From positions 2,526,501 through 2,590,500 of the forward strand of contig NZ_JPON01000001.1 in assembly GCF_000733935.1 (NCBI RefSeq): a stretch of DNA of 64,000 bases, read 5' to 3'. The notes beneath the pieces are model-generated. The model worked only from the letters and a program-made list of their open reading frames with translations. It made no database searches and was not told the DNA's origin. Source of the stretch: Methylomarinum vadi. GTDB lineage: Bacteria; Pseudomonadota; Gammaproteobacteria; Methylococcales; Methylomonadaceae. Position 1 is the first letter of the stretch. Each line of letters starts with the position of its first letter. Shown piece after piece: positions 28,981 through 38,463 of this stretch. The position numbers were made by a program, and so were the translations under genes.

Positions 28981-29454
28981 TTAACCTAATTGTTCAGAGG
29001 CTTTATTGATAATGTCTTTGTGCTTGGCCTTGTCGACTTCTTGTTGCAGAATCTGTTCAGCCGCACGCAAGGCTAAAGCGGAAACTTCCTTGCGCAAGCT
29101 TTCTTTGGCTTGCTGCATTTCCTGCTCAATCTGCGCGTTCGCGGCTTGAATCATGCGCTCGCCTTCTTTCTGCGCATTGGCTTTAGATTCCTCGACCAAT
29201 TCATTGGCGCGTTTCTGTGCCAGATTGACGATTTCCGCTGCTTGATCTTTGGCTTCCTTCAGAACTTTTTTAGCTTTCTTTTCGGCCAGCTTGATTTCTT
29301 CCTGACCTTTCTCCGCAGCAGCAAGTCCTTCGGCGATTTTGTTTTTACGCTCCTCCAGTGCCTGCATGATTGGCGGCCAGACATACTTCATGGTAAACCA
29401 GACCAGAAGCGTAAAGGTTATCATCTGCCCGATCAGAGTAGCATTGATACTCAT
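28981..29454 (-). CDS. atpF: ATP synthase Fo subunit b
   Basis: Subunit b is the peripheral stalk. The 157-residue protein has one N-terminal span ([20 protein letters not shown]) followed by the [20 protein letters not shown] motif, then a long charged coiled coil rich in Ala, Lys, Gln and Glu. It is 41 bases after atpE. Confidence 0.97.
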   Translation of the reverse strand: MSINATLIGQMITFTLLVWFTMKYVWPPIMQALEERKNKIAEGLAAAEKGQEEIKLAEKKAKKVLKEAKDQAAEIVNLAQKRANELVEESKANAQKEGERMIQAANAQIEQEMQQAKESLRKEVSALALRAAEQILQQEVDKAKHKDIINKASEQLG

Positions 29455-29495
29455 GATGCTTTCCTCGTGTTGCTGTTGTTAATAGGGTATAGACC

Positions 29496-29792
<297 letters not shown>

Positions 29793-29824
29793 TTATATTA
29801 ATAAAGTAAAAGAAAAATTCGAAA

Positions 29825-30595
<771 letters not shown>

Positions 30596-30600
30596 TCACA

Positions 30601-30984
30601 TTAATAATCACGCCACAATATCAGGGCAAACCAAAAGACAGACAACACCGCCAGATAACCGACCAACAGTGTCAATAAATTCACTTCAGGGATTTGAAAA
30701 ACGAGTGCAAACAATGCCGCCGTTAAAACGATTTTTCTCGTCTCGCCAGCATAGAAGGATCGAACGATTTTTTGCGCGTTCCAATTCCTGCTCAAGTACA
30801 AGCGATACGCGGCATAACAATTCGGCAACAGTGCCACGACACTCCCCAAAAATGGCGACAACGCATTTTTCCATCCGCCGAGCACGAAAAATCCCGACGC
30901 TACCGAAATAGCAATCAGGACTTGCAACAAGATTATATTTTTGACTGTAGAAAACGCACTTCTACCCGTCATCCAAAACCCCAT
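30601..30984 (-). CDS. atpI: ATP synthase assembly protein I
   Basis: AtpI helps assemble the c-ring. The 127-residue protein has four predicted spans (about 15-34, 39-58, 77-94, 100-119), with the family-like SPFLGSVVALLPNCYAAYRL segment. It opens the nine-gene atpIBEFHAGDC operon; the Met at residue 5 is an alternative start. Confidence 0.88.
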   Translation of the reverse strand: MGFWMTGRSAFSTVKNIILLQVLIAISVASGFFVLGGWKNALSPFLGSVVALLPNCYAAYRLYLSRNWNAQKIVRSFYAGETRKIVLTAALFALVFQIPEVNLLTLLVGYLAVLSVFWFALILWRDY

Positions 30985-31249
30985 ACATTAGTGGAACGAT
31001 TATATCCAGCCAGCTATTTTAAAGCAAGAATGAAATCAATCATAAAAAGCAAACAAACCAATTGAATACACGAAATAATTACGGATTTTTCTTCGTTCTT
31101 GCTCTTCATAAACTTTTACACCGCCACAGTCTCGACCCAACTCTTCCCGTCAATAACCGCCGCGTTGCGATACCAAAATCGATTGGCATAGGAACTTAAT
31201 TCAACCATGATAAAATTTGCATTTCACAGTTTTAGACAACACTCACTTA
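30985..31249. promoter_or_regulatory. Divergent promoter region of atp operon and POT transporter
   Basis: These AT-rich 265 bases separate two divergent genes and must hold the promoter for the atp operon. No operator palindrome is evident, and I do not assign -35/-10 boxes with confidence. Confidence 0.45.
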
Positions 31250-32596
31250 ATGCCTCGCTATAGAACCGCGCCTCTTGCCAGCCGCGAATTGCCAACCGGA
31301 ACGCCGTTCATCGTCGTCAACGAAGCCGCCGAGCGCTTCAGCTATTATGGCATGCGCGCAATTCTGGTCATCTTCATGACCCACTATCTGATGGACGCCG
31401 ATGGCAATCCCGACCTGATGACGGAAAATGAAGCCCAAGGGTATTTCCACTTATTCGTCTCGGCCGTCTATTTCATGCCGTTATTGGGTGCATTACTGGC
31501 CGACGGGCTTCTTGGCAAATACCGGACAATCTTGTATTTGTCGTTGTTTTATTGTGTCGGCCATTTTACATTAGCACTCGACGACACCCGCCTGGGCTTA
31601 CTGATAGGCCAAAGTTTAATCGCACTGGGCGCTGGCGGCATCAAACCTTGCGTTTCTTCGCATTTGGGCGACCAATTCGGCCAATCCAACAGCCACTTGC
31701 TGAGCAAGGTCTTCGGCTGGTTTTATTTTTCGATCAACCTAGGCGCTTTCGCCGCCATGTTAACGATACCGTGGCTGCTGGAACATTACGGCTCCTCTGT
31801 CGCATTTGCAGTGCCCGGTATATTAATGTTGTTTGCGACGATTGTGTTCTGGAGCGGACGCTATCGCTTTGCCCACATCCCGCCCGCCGGCATGAGCTTT
31901 GTCCAAGAGAGCCTGAGTAAAACCGGCCTGCAAACGCTAGGCAAATTGGCTTCGATTTATCTCTTCATCGCTATGTTCTGGGCCTTGTTCGAACAAATCG
32001 GCTCATCCTGGGTTTTACAGGCACAAAAAATGGACCGTATGATGTTCGGTCTGGAATTGTTGCCGTCACAGATTCAGGCCGCCAACCCATTGTTAATCAT
32101 GCTCCTGGTGCCGTTGTTTTCCTACTGGCTCTACCCGTTGTTGAACAAAATCATCAATCTGACCGAATTGAAAAAAATGGCGATCGGTTTATTCATCACC
32201 GTTCTCGCCTTTGCGATTGCGGCACTGATACAAACCCGGTTGGACCAAGGTTATTCGGTGCATATTAGCTGGCAATTACTGGCCTACCTATTGCTTACCG
32301 CAGCCGAAGTCATGGTCTCGATCACTTGCCTGGAATTCTCCTATACCCAGGCACCGAGAACGATGAAATCCTTCATTATGGCTTTTTATTTTCTATCCGT
32401 TGCCGTCGGCAACCTGTTTACCAGCGCCGTCAATTTTTTTATTCAAAACGCTGACGGCAGCAGCAAACTGGCCGGCGCGGATTATTTTTGGTTTTTTACC
32501 ATACTGATGTTGCTGACAGCCTGCCTTTTCTTATGGGTTATTCGCTACTACACTGAAAGAACGTATTTACACGATGAATTGGCCGATCAACAGTAA
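31250..32596 (+). CDS. POT-family proton-dependent peptide transporter
   Basis: An inner-membrane symporter of the POT/PTR2 family that takes up di- and tripeptides with protons. The N-terminal helix carries the ExxERFxYY signature as NEAAERFSYYGMR, essential for proton coupling. ALGAGGIKPCVSSHLGDQF is the second family signature, and 12 or more spans follow to a hydrophilic C-terminus. The 448-residue length from the ATG at 31250 fits the short bacterial forms. An ATG 33 bases upstream is also in frame. It is followed after 30 bases by the DUF4124 gene. Confidence 0.9.
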   Translation: MPRYRTAPLASRELPTGTPFIVVNEAAERFSYYGMRAILVIFMTHYLMDADGNPDLMTENEAQGYFHLFVSAVYFMPLLGALLADGLLGKYRTILYLSLFYCVGHFTLALDDTRLGLLIGQSLIALGAGGIKPCVSSHLGDQFGQSNSHLLSKVFGWFYFSINLGAFAAMLTIPWLLEHYGSSVAFAVPGILMLFATIVFWSGRYRFAHIPPAGMSFVQESLSKTGLQTLGKLASIYLFIAMFWALFEQIGSSWVLQAQKMDRMMFGLELLPSQIQAANPLLIMLLVPLFSYWLYPLLNKIINLTELKKMAIGLFITVLAFAIAALIQTRLDQGYSVHISWQLLAYLLLTAAEVMVSITCLEFSYTQAPRTMKSFIMAFYFLSVAVGNLFTSAVNFFIQNADGSSKLAGADYFWFFTILMLLTACLFLWVIRYYTERTYLHDELADQQ

Positions 32597-32626
32597 CAGC
32601 CTTCACATACGATAGCGGGAAATGCA

Positions 32627-33205
32627 ATGAACAAAACCCTACTAATCCTTGCCGCGCTCTTTTCCAGCGTCAGTGTTGCCGGCGTCTATAAATGCACCGA
32701 TGTATCCGGCAATACCACTTATCAATCAAGCCCCTGCGAAGACTTGAATGAGGCGTTCGAAATGAATGTCAAAACCGGTTCCGCCGTGGATTTGAACCAA
32801 CAACGCAAACAACAAGAACTGGCCGAGGAGGAAAAGCTACGTTTGCAACAGCAAGAGCAACAACGCCTACAACAAATTAAACAACGCAAGAAAGCCGCTC
32901 TTGCCGAAAGCGAACTCACCCAGAAACTGATCAAGAACAACCCGCGCCAGTATTCCGCCTTCGCAATCCCCCCCTATGACCCCGACAAGTTGCCTGAGCT
33001 GGTAAAAAAATTCGAAGAACGCCTTCCCGAGATAGAAAAATTTCGCCGCCTGGCCGCGCAGAAAGCTTTGGCAAGCGGACAATGCTCGCGGGTGGAAGGA
33101 GACGAGTTGAATATCAAGAGCACAATGGAACATTTTGTCTTCCAAATCGAATGCAGCAGCGGCAAAAGTTTTTTTTATAACGAAACGGATCTAACCAGAC
33201 AGTAA
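32627..33205 (+). CDS. Periplasmic DUF4124-domain protein
   Basis: A 192-residue exported protein. The signal peptide MNKTLLILAALFSSVSVAG is followed directly by the DUF4124 core GVYKCTDVSGNTTYQSSPC (about 19-37). A Gln/Glu/Lys-rich coiled coil (about 55-95) and an alpha/beta-like C-terminal part with two Cys follow. DUF4124 proteins are common in beta- and gammaproteobacteria with no assigned function. Its TAA shares a base with the ATG of the SDR gene (TAATG), so the two are translationally coupled. Confidence 0.85.
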   Translation: MNKTLLILAALFSSVSVAGVYKCTDVSGNTTYQSSPCEDLNEAFEMNVKTGSAVDLNQQRKQQELAEEEKLRLQQQEQQRLQQIKQRKKAALAESELTQKLIKNNPRQYSAFAIPPYDPDKLPELVKKFEERLPEIEKFRRLAAQKALASGQCSRVEGDELNIKSTMEHFVFQIECSSGKSFFYNETDLTRQ

Positions 33206-34035
33206 TGACGCCCAAAACCCTATTCATCACCGGCTGCTCCAGCGGTATTGGCTATGTCACGGCACAAATCATCAAGCAACGCGGCCACCGAGTTATCTGT
33301 TCCGCCCGCAAACAAACCGATGTGGAACGCCTGCGCAACGAAGGCTTTGAAACCTTGCGATTGGACCTGGCCGACTCCGACAGCATTCGCCAAGGCGTAA
33401 ACGAACTGCTCAAGCTATCCGGCGGCAAGCTCGACGCGTTGTTTCATAACGGCGCCTATGGCCAGCCCGGCGCAGTCGAAGACTTGAGCCGAGCGGTATT
33501 GCGCGAACAATTCGAAACCAATTTTTTCGGTACTCACGAGCTGACCAACCTGCTGATTCCGCTGTTTCGCCAACAAGGACACGGCCGCATCATCTACAAC
33601 AGCTCGATACTCGGTTTCGTTGCGATGCGCTATCGCGGCGCCTACAATGCCAGCAAATTTGCCTTGGAAGGGCTAGCCGATACCCTGCGTATCGAGTTGC
33701 ACGGCAGCAACATTCATATCGTCTTAATTGAACCCGGCCCGATCGAAAGTAAATTCCGGCAAAACGCTTTTGCTATGTATAAAAAGAATATCGACCCGGA
33801 CAACAGCTTTCACAAAGACACCTATAAAGCGATGGAAGCCCGCCTGCAAAAGCAAGGACCCGCGGCGCCCTTCACCCTGCCGGCGGCAGCGGTTGCCGAC
33901 AAGGTTATTCATGCCCTGGAGTCAAAGAAACCGAAAATTCGTTACTATGTGACCTTTCCAACGTATTTGTTCGGCTATTTAAAACGTCTGCTGCCGGTAT
34001 CCTGGCTAGATTTTCTGTTACGCTCGGTACAATAA
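33205..34035 (+). CDS. Short-chain dehydrogenase/reductase
   Basis: A classical SDR of 276 residues. The NAD(P)-binding motif TGCSSGIG is at residues 9-16, and RSARK-type basic residues after strand 2 favour NADP. NGAYG is the NAG equivalent, the active-site Ser is in IYNSSILGFVAMRYRG, and YNASK holds the catalytic Tyr and Lys. The C-terminus is hydrophobic (YVTFPTYLFGYLKRLLP), as in SDRs acting on lipid-like or steroid-like substrates. Substrate is unknown. It is coupled to the genes on both sides. Confidence 0.92.
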   Translation: MTPKTLFITGCSSGIGYVTAQIIKQRGHRVICSARKQTDVERLRNEGFETLRLDLADSDSIRQGVNELLKLSGGKLDALFHNGAYGQPGAVEDLSRAVLREQFETNFFGTHELTNLLIPLFRQQGHGRIIYNSSILGFVAMRYRGAYNASKFALEGLADTLRIELHGSNIHIVLIEPGPIESKFRQNAFAMYKKNIDPDNSFHKDTYKAMEARLQKQGPAAPFTLPAAAVADKVIHALESKKPKIRYYVTFPTYLFGYLKRLLPVSWLDFLLRSVQ

Positions 34036-34227
34036 ATGCCGCAATTACAGGAGCGTCTAATTTGTTGTCCTTATTGCGGTGAATTTATTACGGTTTTGAT
34101 CGATAGCTCGAGTGGAGAACAACAATATTACGAAGATTGTCAGGTTTGTTGCGCGCCGATTCTTTTCGATTTAGTGATTAATCATGACGAGAATTTCAGC
34201 CTGATTGTCAGGCGGGAAGACGAGTAA
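34036..34227 (+). CDS. CPXCG-motif cysteine-rich protein
   Basis: A 63-residue zinc-binding protein of the CPXCG family: CCPYCGEFITVLID at the N-terminus and CQVCCAPI in the middle give the two CxxC pairs of a zinc ribbon. Function is unknown. The ATG follows the SDR stop codon directly (TAAATG). It ends the POT-DUF4124-SDR operon. Confidence 0.88.
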   Translation: MPQLQERLICCPYCGEFITVLIDSSSGEQQYYEDCQVCCAPILFDLVINHDENFSLIVRREDE

Positions 34228-34385
34228 ATTCAGCTTGAATTCAGCGATCTACAGATCATTGAGGCAAGACAAGAACCTGGCATTCCATAATAATTGTGTT
34301 AGAATCGGCTTTGGCATGTAGCTAATGAGCATGAAGTTGATAGTTATGTGCTTATTACAAAAAACAACAATGAGGTTCTAATTTC

Positions 34386-34769
34386 ATGAAAATCTTAAAA
34401 AGCGCAATCGTTGCTTTCTCTTTAGCTGTTTCAATGGGTGCTTTCTCGACTTCTGCAGTAGCATACGAAGAAGGCCGTCTCAGCTACACACCTCTTAATG
34501 CGATCAACATGTCTGTGGAAAAAGCCCAGGCTGCTAAAGCCGCTATCGGTGCGGGCGCTGATGCACAAGAAGTAGCTGATCTGATCAAAAAAGCCAGTGA
34601 TGCGACTAAAGAAATCAATGCCAATGACGTCGTCGACAGAAACCGTCAACGCGCCAACAGTCATTTGAAAAAAGCACGTAGAGCTGCTAAAAAAGGCGAT
34701 TTAGAAGCTGCTTCAGCTCATCTGGACAAAGGTATCAAAGGTCTGGAAGCTTTGAGAGGCATGCTGTAA
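34386..34769 (+). CDS. Small exported helical protein
   Basis: A 127-residue protein with a Sec signal peptide (MKILKSAIVAFSLAVSMGAF, cleavage probably after AVA at about 26). The mature part is about 100 residues, helical, Ala- and Lys-rich, with two similar amphipathic segments (VEKAQAAKAAIGAGADAQEV and LKKARRAAKKGDLEAASAHL). It resembles tetrahelical periplasmic proteins such as SmbP in style, but His residues are few. It stands alone, with GAGGTT upstream and a strong hairpin downstream, suggesting a well-expressed single gene. Confidence 0.78.
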   Translation: MKILKSAIVAFSLAVSMGAFSTSAVAYEEGRLSYTPLNAINMSVEKAQAAKAAIGAGADAQEVADLIKKASDATKEINANDVVDRNRQRANSHLKKARRAAKKGDLEAASAHLDKGIKGLEALRGML

Positions 34770-34783
34770 ATATCTGCCTTGCA

Positions 34784-34811
34784 CAGGGCGTCGGAGAGAC
34801 GCCCTGTTATT
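34784..34811 (+). terminator. Hairpin terminator after the small exported protein
   Basis: ACAGGGCGTC (34784-34793) pairs perfectly with GACGCCCTGT (34799-34808) around a five-base loop, followed by a short T-rich stretch. It lies 15 bases after the stop codon at 34769 and is the likely transcript end. Confidence 0.75.
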
Positions 34812-35079
34812 TCCATCCCCCCTTTCATTGTTCCATCCTTCTTTCATTATTATCCCCTGTCTCGATCCCTTTTTTTACAAGCTATCCGCGACCGGCCTGT
34901 GATAACAAGGCCATCGCTTGACATGCAAATGTCTTATTCGGCGTCTTTTTGATTACTGAAACACAAACTTAATTGCCCAGCCCCTGTTGCTTAATAACCT
35001 ATTCGGGCATGAATGCAAGCCCCCATCTCAAACGAGAGAACGGGGTAAAACAGCTAAAAGCAACGCCAACCTTAAAGAC
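34812..35079. other. Intergenic region between convergent genes
   Basis: I see no gene in these 268 bases. The stretch is T-rich at the left and carries no further convincing hairpin. Genes on both sides point toward it. Confidence 0.4.
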
Positions 35080-35580
35080 TCAATCCGACGCCTCGGCATA
35101 CAGCTCGCTGCTGTCATCCATGTCGCCGGTCTCGTTGTACAGCATCGGTTTCCCCCGATTTAACAAGCCTGCATCGAGCACTTGGCAAACCGCCAACCGA
35201 TGATCGCCGGCTTCGGCATAATGGCTGACCTTGCAGTCGAAATAAGCGAGGCTATCCGCCAGAATCGGCGCTCCGCTCACCGCTTTTTGCCAACAATAAC
35301 CGGTCATTTTGTCCTTCAAGCCGGATGTGCCGAAATGCTCGGCGACGGCATATTGCCGTTTGCCCAAGACATTGATGCTGCAGATACCGCCTTGCTGCAA
35401 CAATTGCCAGGAATAATGCTCGGGATTGATACTGAAGCAAAGCAATAAGGGGTCGAATGAAACCTGCATGACCCAGGCGGCGGTAAAGGCATTTTGTCGT
35501 TCGCCGTCGCTGACGCCGATAACATAAACGCCGTGAGTGATCTGTTTGACTAATTGTTCGGCATTTTCAATCATGATCAT
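35080..35580 (-). CDS. Flavin reductase-like FMN-binding protein
   Basis: A 166-residue member of the flavin reductase-like family (split beta-barrel). Signatures are [40 protein letters not shown] and the late [13 protein letters not shown] segment with the conserved DH. Such proteins reduce flavin with NAD(P)H or bind FMN themselves. It overlaps nadC by 4 bases (ATGA), so it is translated after it. A role tied to NAD or flavin metabolism is a reasonable but unproved inference. Confidence 0.87.
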   Translation of the reverse strand: MIMIENAEQLVKQITHGVYVIGVSDGERQNAFTAAWVMQVSFDPLLLCFSINPEHYSWQLLQQGGICSINVLGKRQYAVAEHFGTSGLKDKMTGYCWQKAVSGAPILADSLAYFDCKVSHYAEAGDHRLAVCQVLDAGLLNRGKPMLYNETGDMDDSSELYAEASD

Positions 35581-36407
35581 CGCTCCAGGCTGATACGCAT
35601 CGACAAATCGATCGCCTTGATATTTTTGGTCAACGCGCCGATGGAAATATAATCGACGCCGGTTTCCGCTATTTCCCGTATGTTATCGAGTCCGATATTG
35701 CCGGAGGCCTCCAGCTCAAGCTTCCCGGCGTTGGTCGCGACCGCGGCGCGCATATCCTGCAGAGAAAAATTATCCAGCATGATGCGGTCGGGACTCGCTC
35801 TAAGCGCCTGCTCGAATTCGTCCTGGTTTTCCACTTCCACTTCGACCATCAAATCGGTCATCGCCCTGGCATTCTTGATCGCAAGTTCGATCGAGCCGGC
35901 GGCGATAATATGATTTTCCTTGATCAACACGGCGTCATACAACCCGATACGGTGATTATGACAACCGCCGCAACTAACTGCGTATTTTTGCGCCATTCGC
36001 AAACCCGGCAGGGTTTTTCGCGTATCCAGCACCTTACAGCCGGTACCGGCCACGGCATCGGCATAGCGTTTGGCGACCGTCGCTGTTGCCGATAAAGTCT
36101 GCAGCAAATTCAACGCGGTCCGCTCGCCGCTTAACAGGGCGCGGGCGGGACCATGGAGCCGGCACAAAACACTGTCCTTTTCCACGTAGTCGCCCTCGTC
36201 GACTTGCCATTCGATCACGATATCGGCAGCGAGCCGGTGAAATATCGCATCGAACCAGGCTTTGCCACACAACACGGCGGCTTCGCGGGTGACCACGGTG
36301 GCGCTGGCACGGGTCGCAGCCGGAATCAACGCGGCGGTGACATCGCCACTGCCCAGGTCTTCAGCCAGATAGGCGGTTATTTCTTCGACTGTGGGGTTAG
36401 CTGACAT
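35577..36407 (-). CDS. nadC: Nicotinate-nucleotide diphosphorylase (carboxylating)
   Basis: Quinolinate phosphoribosyltransferase converts quinolinate and PRPP to nicotinate mononucleotide in de novo NAD synthesis. The 276-residue protein carries [37 protein letters not shown] and [14 protein letters not shown], the substrate-binding segments, and ends with the [13 protein letters not shown] region. Length is normal. nadA and nadB are not in view. Confidence 0.96.
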   Translation of the reverse strand: MSANPTVEEITAYLAEDLGSGDVTAALIPAATRASATVVTREAAVLCGKAWFDAIFHRLAADIVIEWQVDEGDYVEKDSVLCRLHGPARALLSGERTALNLLQTLSATATVAKRYADAVAGTGCKVLDTRKTLPGLRMAQKYAVSCGGCHNHRIGLYDAVLIKENHIIAAGSIELAIKNARAMTDLMVEVEVENQDEFEQALRASPDRIMLDNFSLQDMRAAVATNAGKLELEASGNIGLDNIREIAETGVDYISIGALTKNIKAIDLSMRISLER

Positions 36408-36553
36408 AAGAAAACAAAATATTCTGAATTTGAGTTGTTGAAATGGCCATTATAAGCACAATCCTGCTGTTTGTTTGTGAATGCCAATACCATTGATGAC
36501 AATGATCAATTTGAAAATGCAAAGAGACGGGGGAGGAAAATAACATGGTCAGG

Positions 36554-37690
36554 CTATTTCTTCCCCAATCCCCAAATCTGATTTCTATCCAGGTGCACCC
36601 TATCGGGGCGAGGAATCACTTTGACGATGCCGTACAAATCCTGTTGCAAGGTATCGATGCGCCGAGGATTCTTATAGGGCGCCCCCTGCGGCGAGAGAAT
36701 GCTTAACACCATCGGCGCATTCGCTTGTTTGCTGCCGCGGGTTATGACGATTGCAGTATCGCCGTTGGCCAATCGCACAAAAGATCCAGGCGGATAAATG
36801 CCGATCTCCTTGATCAGTAATTGGGCCAACTCGGTGTCGACGGCGCTGCCGCGCTGCATGAAAATATCGCGTAATGCCTTTTTGACAAAATAGCCGTCGC
36901 GGTATTCGCGCGGCAACACCATCGCGCTGTAGATATCGCTTAAGGACAAGGTACGCGCAAAGAGGCTGATTTCCTCCCCTTTAAGGTTATAGGGATAACC
37001 CGACCCATCCGGGCGTTCATGATGCCTCAGCACCGTATCCAACCATTCCTTATCGGTAATCCCCAAGCATTGCAGAATGTCGTGGCCGATGATGGGGTGC
37101 TTGCGGATGGCAATTTGTTGTTGTTTGGTCAGCGGCGCGGATTGCTTGTTCAACAAGTCCTGTAAATCCAACATGCCGATATTTTGGGTCAAAGCCGCAG
37201 CAATATAGAGCAAGCGGTCCTGGCTGGGGATTTTTTGCCGTCGCAATAATAGTTCGGTCAGTAGCGCGCACATTACCGGATGTATATGCGAATAGAGCGC
37301 TAGTTGATCGAAAATGATGGCACCTAAGGCGGCATCGGCATTTTCCTGGCACAGCTTTTGGATTACCGTGGCGACCTTGATGACGCGTTGGTGGTAATCG
37401 CTGTCGATGGCTGCATTCATGTCGTCGAGAATACGATTGACATTCTGCCTGATCGCATCCAGGACATTGAACGGCGAAGCCAGGGAAAATTTTTCCTGCT
37501 TTTCCAGTTCGCGAGCTTCCTCGGGACTGGCCTCGCGGTACAAACCGCGCGTCAATAAAATACGTTTCTGCCGTTCGCCGGTAATCGCTCGCCCTTTTTC
37601 CAACAAAAGCTCGCCGTCCTCGGCATAGACCGGCCAAGGCAAAGGCTGGCCGACACTTAAATCACTATCCTGCAACTGAATTTTTTTCAT
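36554..37690 (-). CDS. HD-GYP-type protein with a degenerate HD motif
   Basis: A 378-residue cytoplasmic protein related to cyclic-di-GMP phosphodiesterases. The GYP signature is intact (HHERPDGSGYP, residues 223-233), and HPIIGHDILQ and the early HIHPVMCALL histidine region are recognisable. The HD dyad that should read HDIG is TQNIG (Gln169, Asn170), which removes two metal ligands. The N-terminal 100 residues resemble the PilZ-free leader found in such proteins. It probably binds rather than cleaves cyclic di-GMP, or works through residual ligands. The gene is divergent from ribA, with a promoter region between. Confidence 0.8.
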   Translation of the reverse strand: MKKIQLQDSDLSVGQPLPWPVYAEDGELLLEKGRAITGERQKRILLTRGLYREASPEEARELEKQEKFSLASPFNVLDAIRQNVNRILDDMNAAIDSDYHQRVIKVATVIQKLCQENADAALGAIIFDQLALYSHIHPVMCALLTELLLRRQKIPSQDRLLYIAAALTQNIGMLDLQDLLNKQSAPLTKQQQIAIRKHPIIGHDILQCLGITDKEWLDTVLRHHERPDGSGYPYNLKGEEISLFARTLSLSDIYSAMVLPREYRDGYFVKKALRDIFMQRGSAVDTELAQLLIKEIGIYPPGSFVRLANGDTAIVITRGSKQANAPMVLSILSPQGAPYKNPRRIDTLQQDLYGIVKVIPRPDRVHLDRNQIWGLGKK

Positions 37691-37845
37691 AGCGAGACCG
37701 TCTATTTGCCTCTTAGGACGACTTTTCCTGGAACAAGCGTTTAGTTTACATCATCTGCCGATCGATCATGAGTTATCGGATAAATATCGAACATTTTCAA
37801 TCAACAATAGTAAAATAGCGTTAATTATAGTTTTAAGTTACAGCA

Positions 37846-38463
37846 GTGAAAGCAACAATAGAAGATATGGTGCAAACCCGCATCCCTACCGCGCACGGTG
37901 AATTCATCCTGCATTATTTCAGCAACAGTATCGACGACAAGGAACATGTCGCCTTCGTTAAGAGCGAGGTCGCCGGTAAGGAAGATGTCCCCGTTAGAAT
38001 ACACTCCGAATGTTTTACCGGCGATGTGCTGGGTTCCCGTCGCTGCGATTGCGGTGAACAACTGGAAATGGCCTTGCAGCTGATCGAGCAGGCCGGTTAC
38101 GGTATTTTGATTTATCTGCGTCAGGAAGGACGCGGCATCGGACTGTTAAAAAAATTGCAGGCTTATAACCTGCAGGATCAGGGGCTGGACACCGTCGACG
38201 CCAATATTCATTTGGGTCATCTGGCCGATGAGCGGCAATACGATATTGCCGCATTAATTCTGGAGCATCTACAGGTAAAATCGGTTGCGCTGATTACCAA
38301 TAACCCTCAGAAGATCGATGAATTGACCCGCTTGGGCATCACCGTCAGCAAGCGTATTCCGATTGAAACCAGCGTTCACGAAGACAACCTCAGTTATTTG
38401 AAAACCAAGGTTGAAAAAATGCGCCACATGCTTTCCATGCATAAAAAAGATAAAGATGGATAA
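37846..38463 (+). CDS. ribA: GTP cyclohydrolase II
   Basis: RibA opens GTP to start riboflavin synthesis. The 205-residue protein has the zinc-binding ECFTGDVLGSRRCDCGEQL segment with three Cys, the LRQEGRGIGLLKKLQAYNLQ active-site stretch, and VDANIHLGHLADERQY. The GTG at 37846 gives this length; ATG at 37867 is an alternative. It overlaps the downstream protease gene by 8 bases, so the pair is cotranscribed. Confidence 0.94.
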   Translation: MKATIEDMVQTRIPTAHGEFILHYFSNSIDDKEHVAFVKSEVAGKEDVPVRIHSECFTGDVLGSRRCDCGEQLEMALQLIEQAGYGILIYLRQEGRGIGLLKKLQAYNLQDQGLDTVDANIHLGHLADERQYDIAALILEHLQVKSVALITNNPQKIDELTRLGITVSKRIPIETSVHEDNLSYLKTKVEKMRHMLSMHKKDKDG

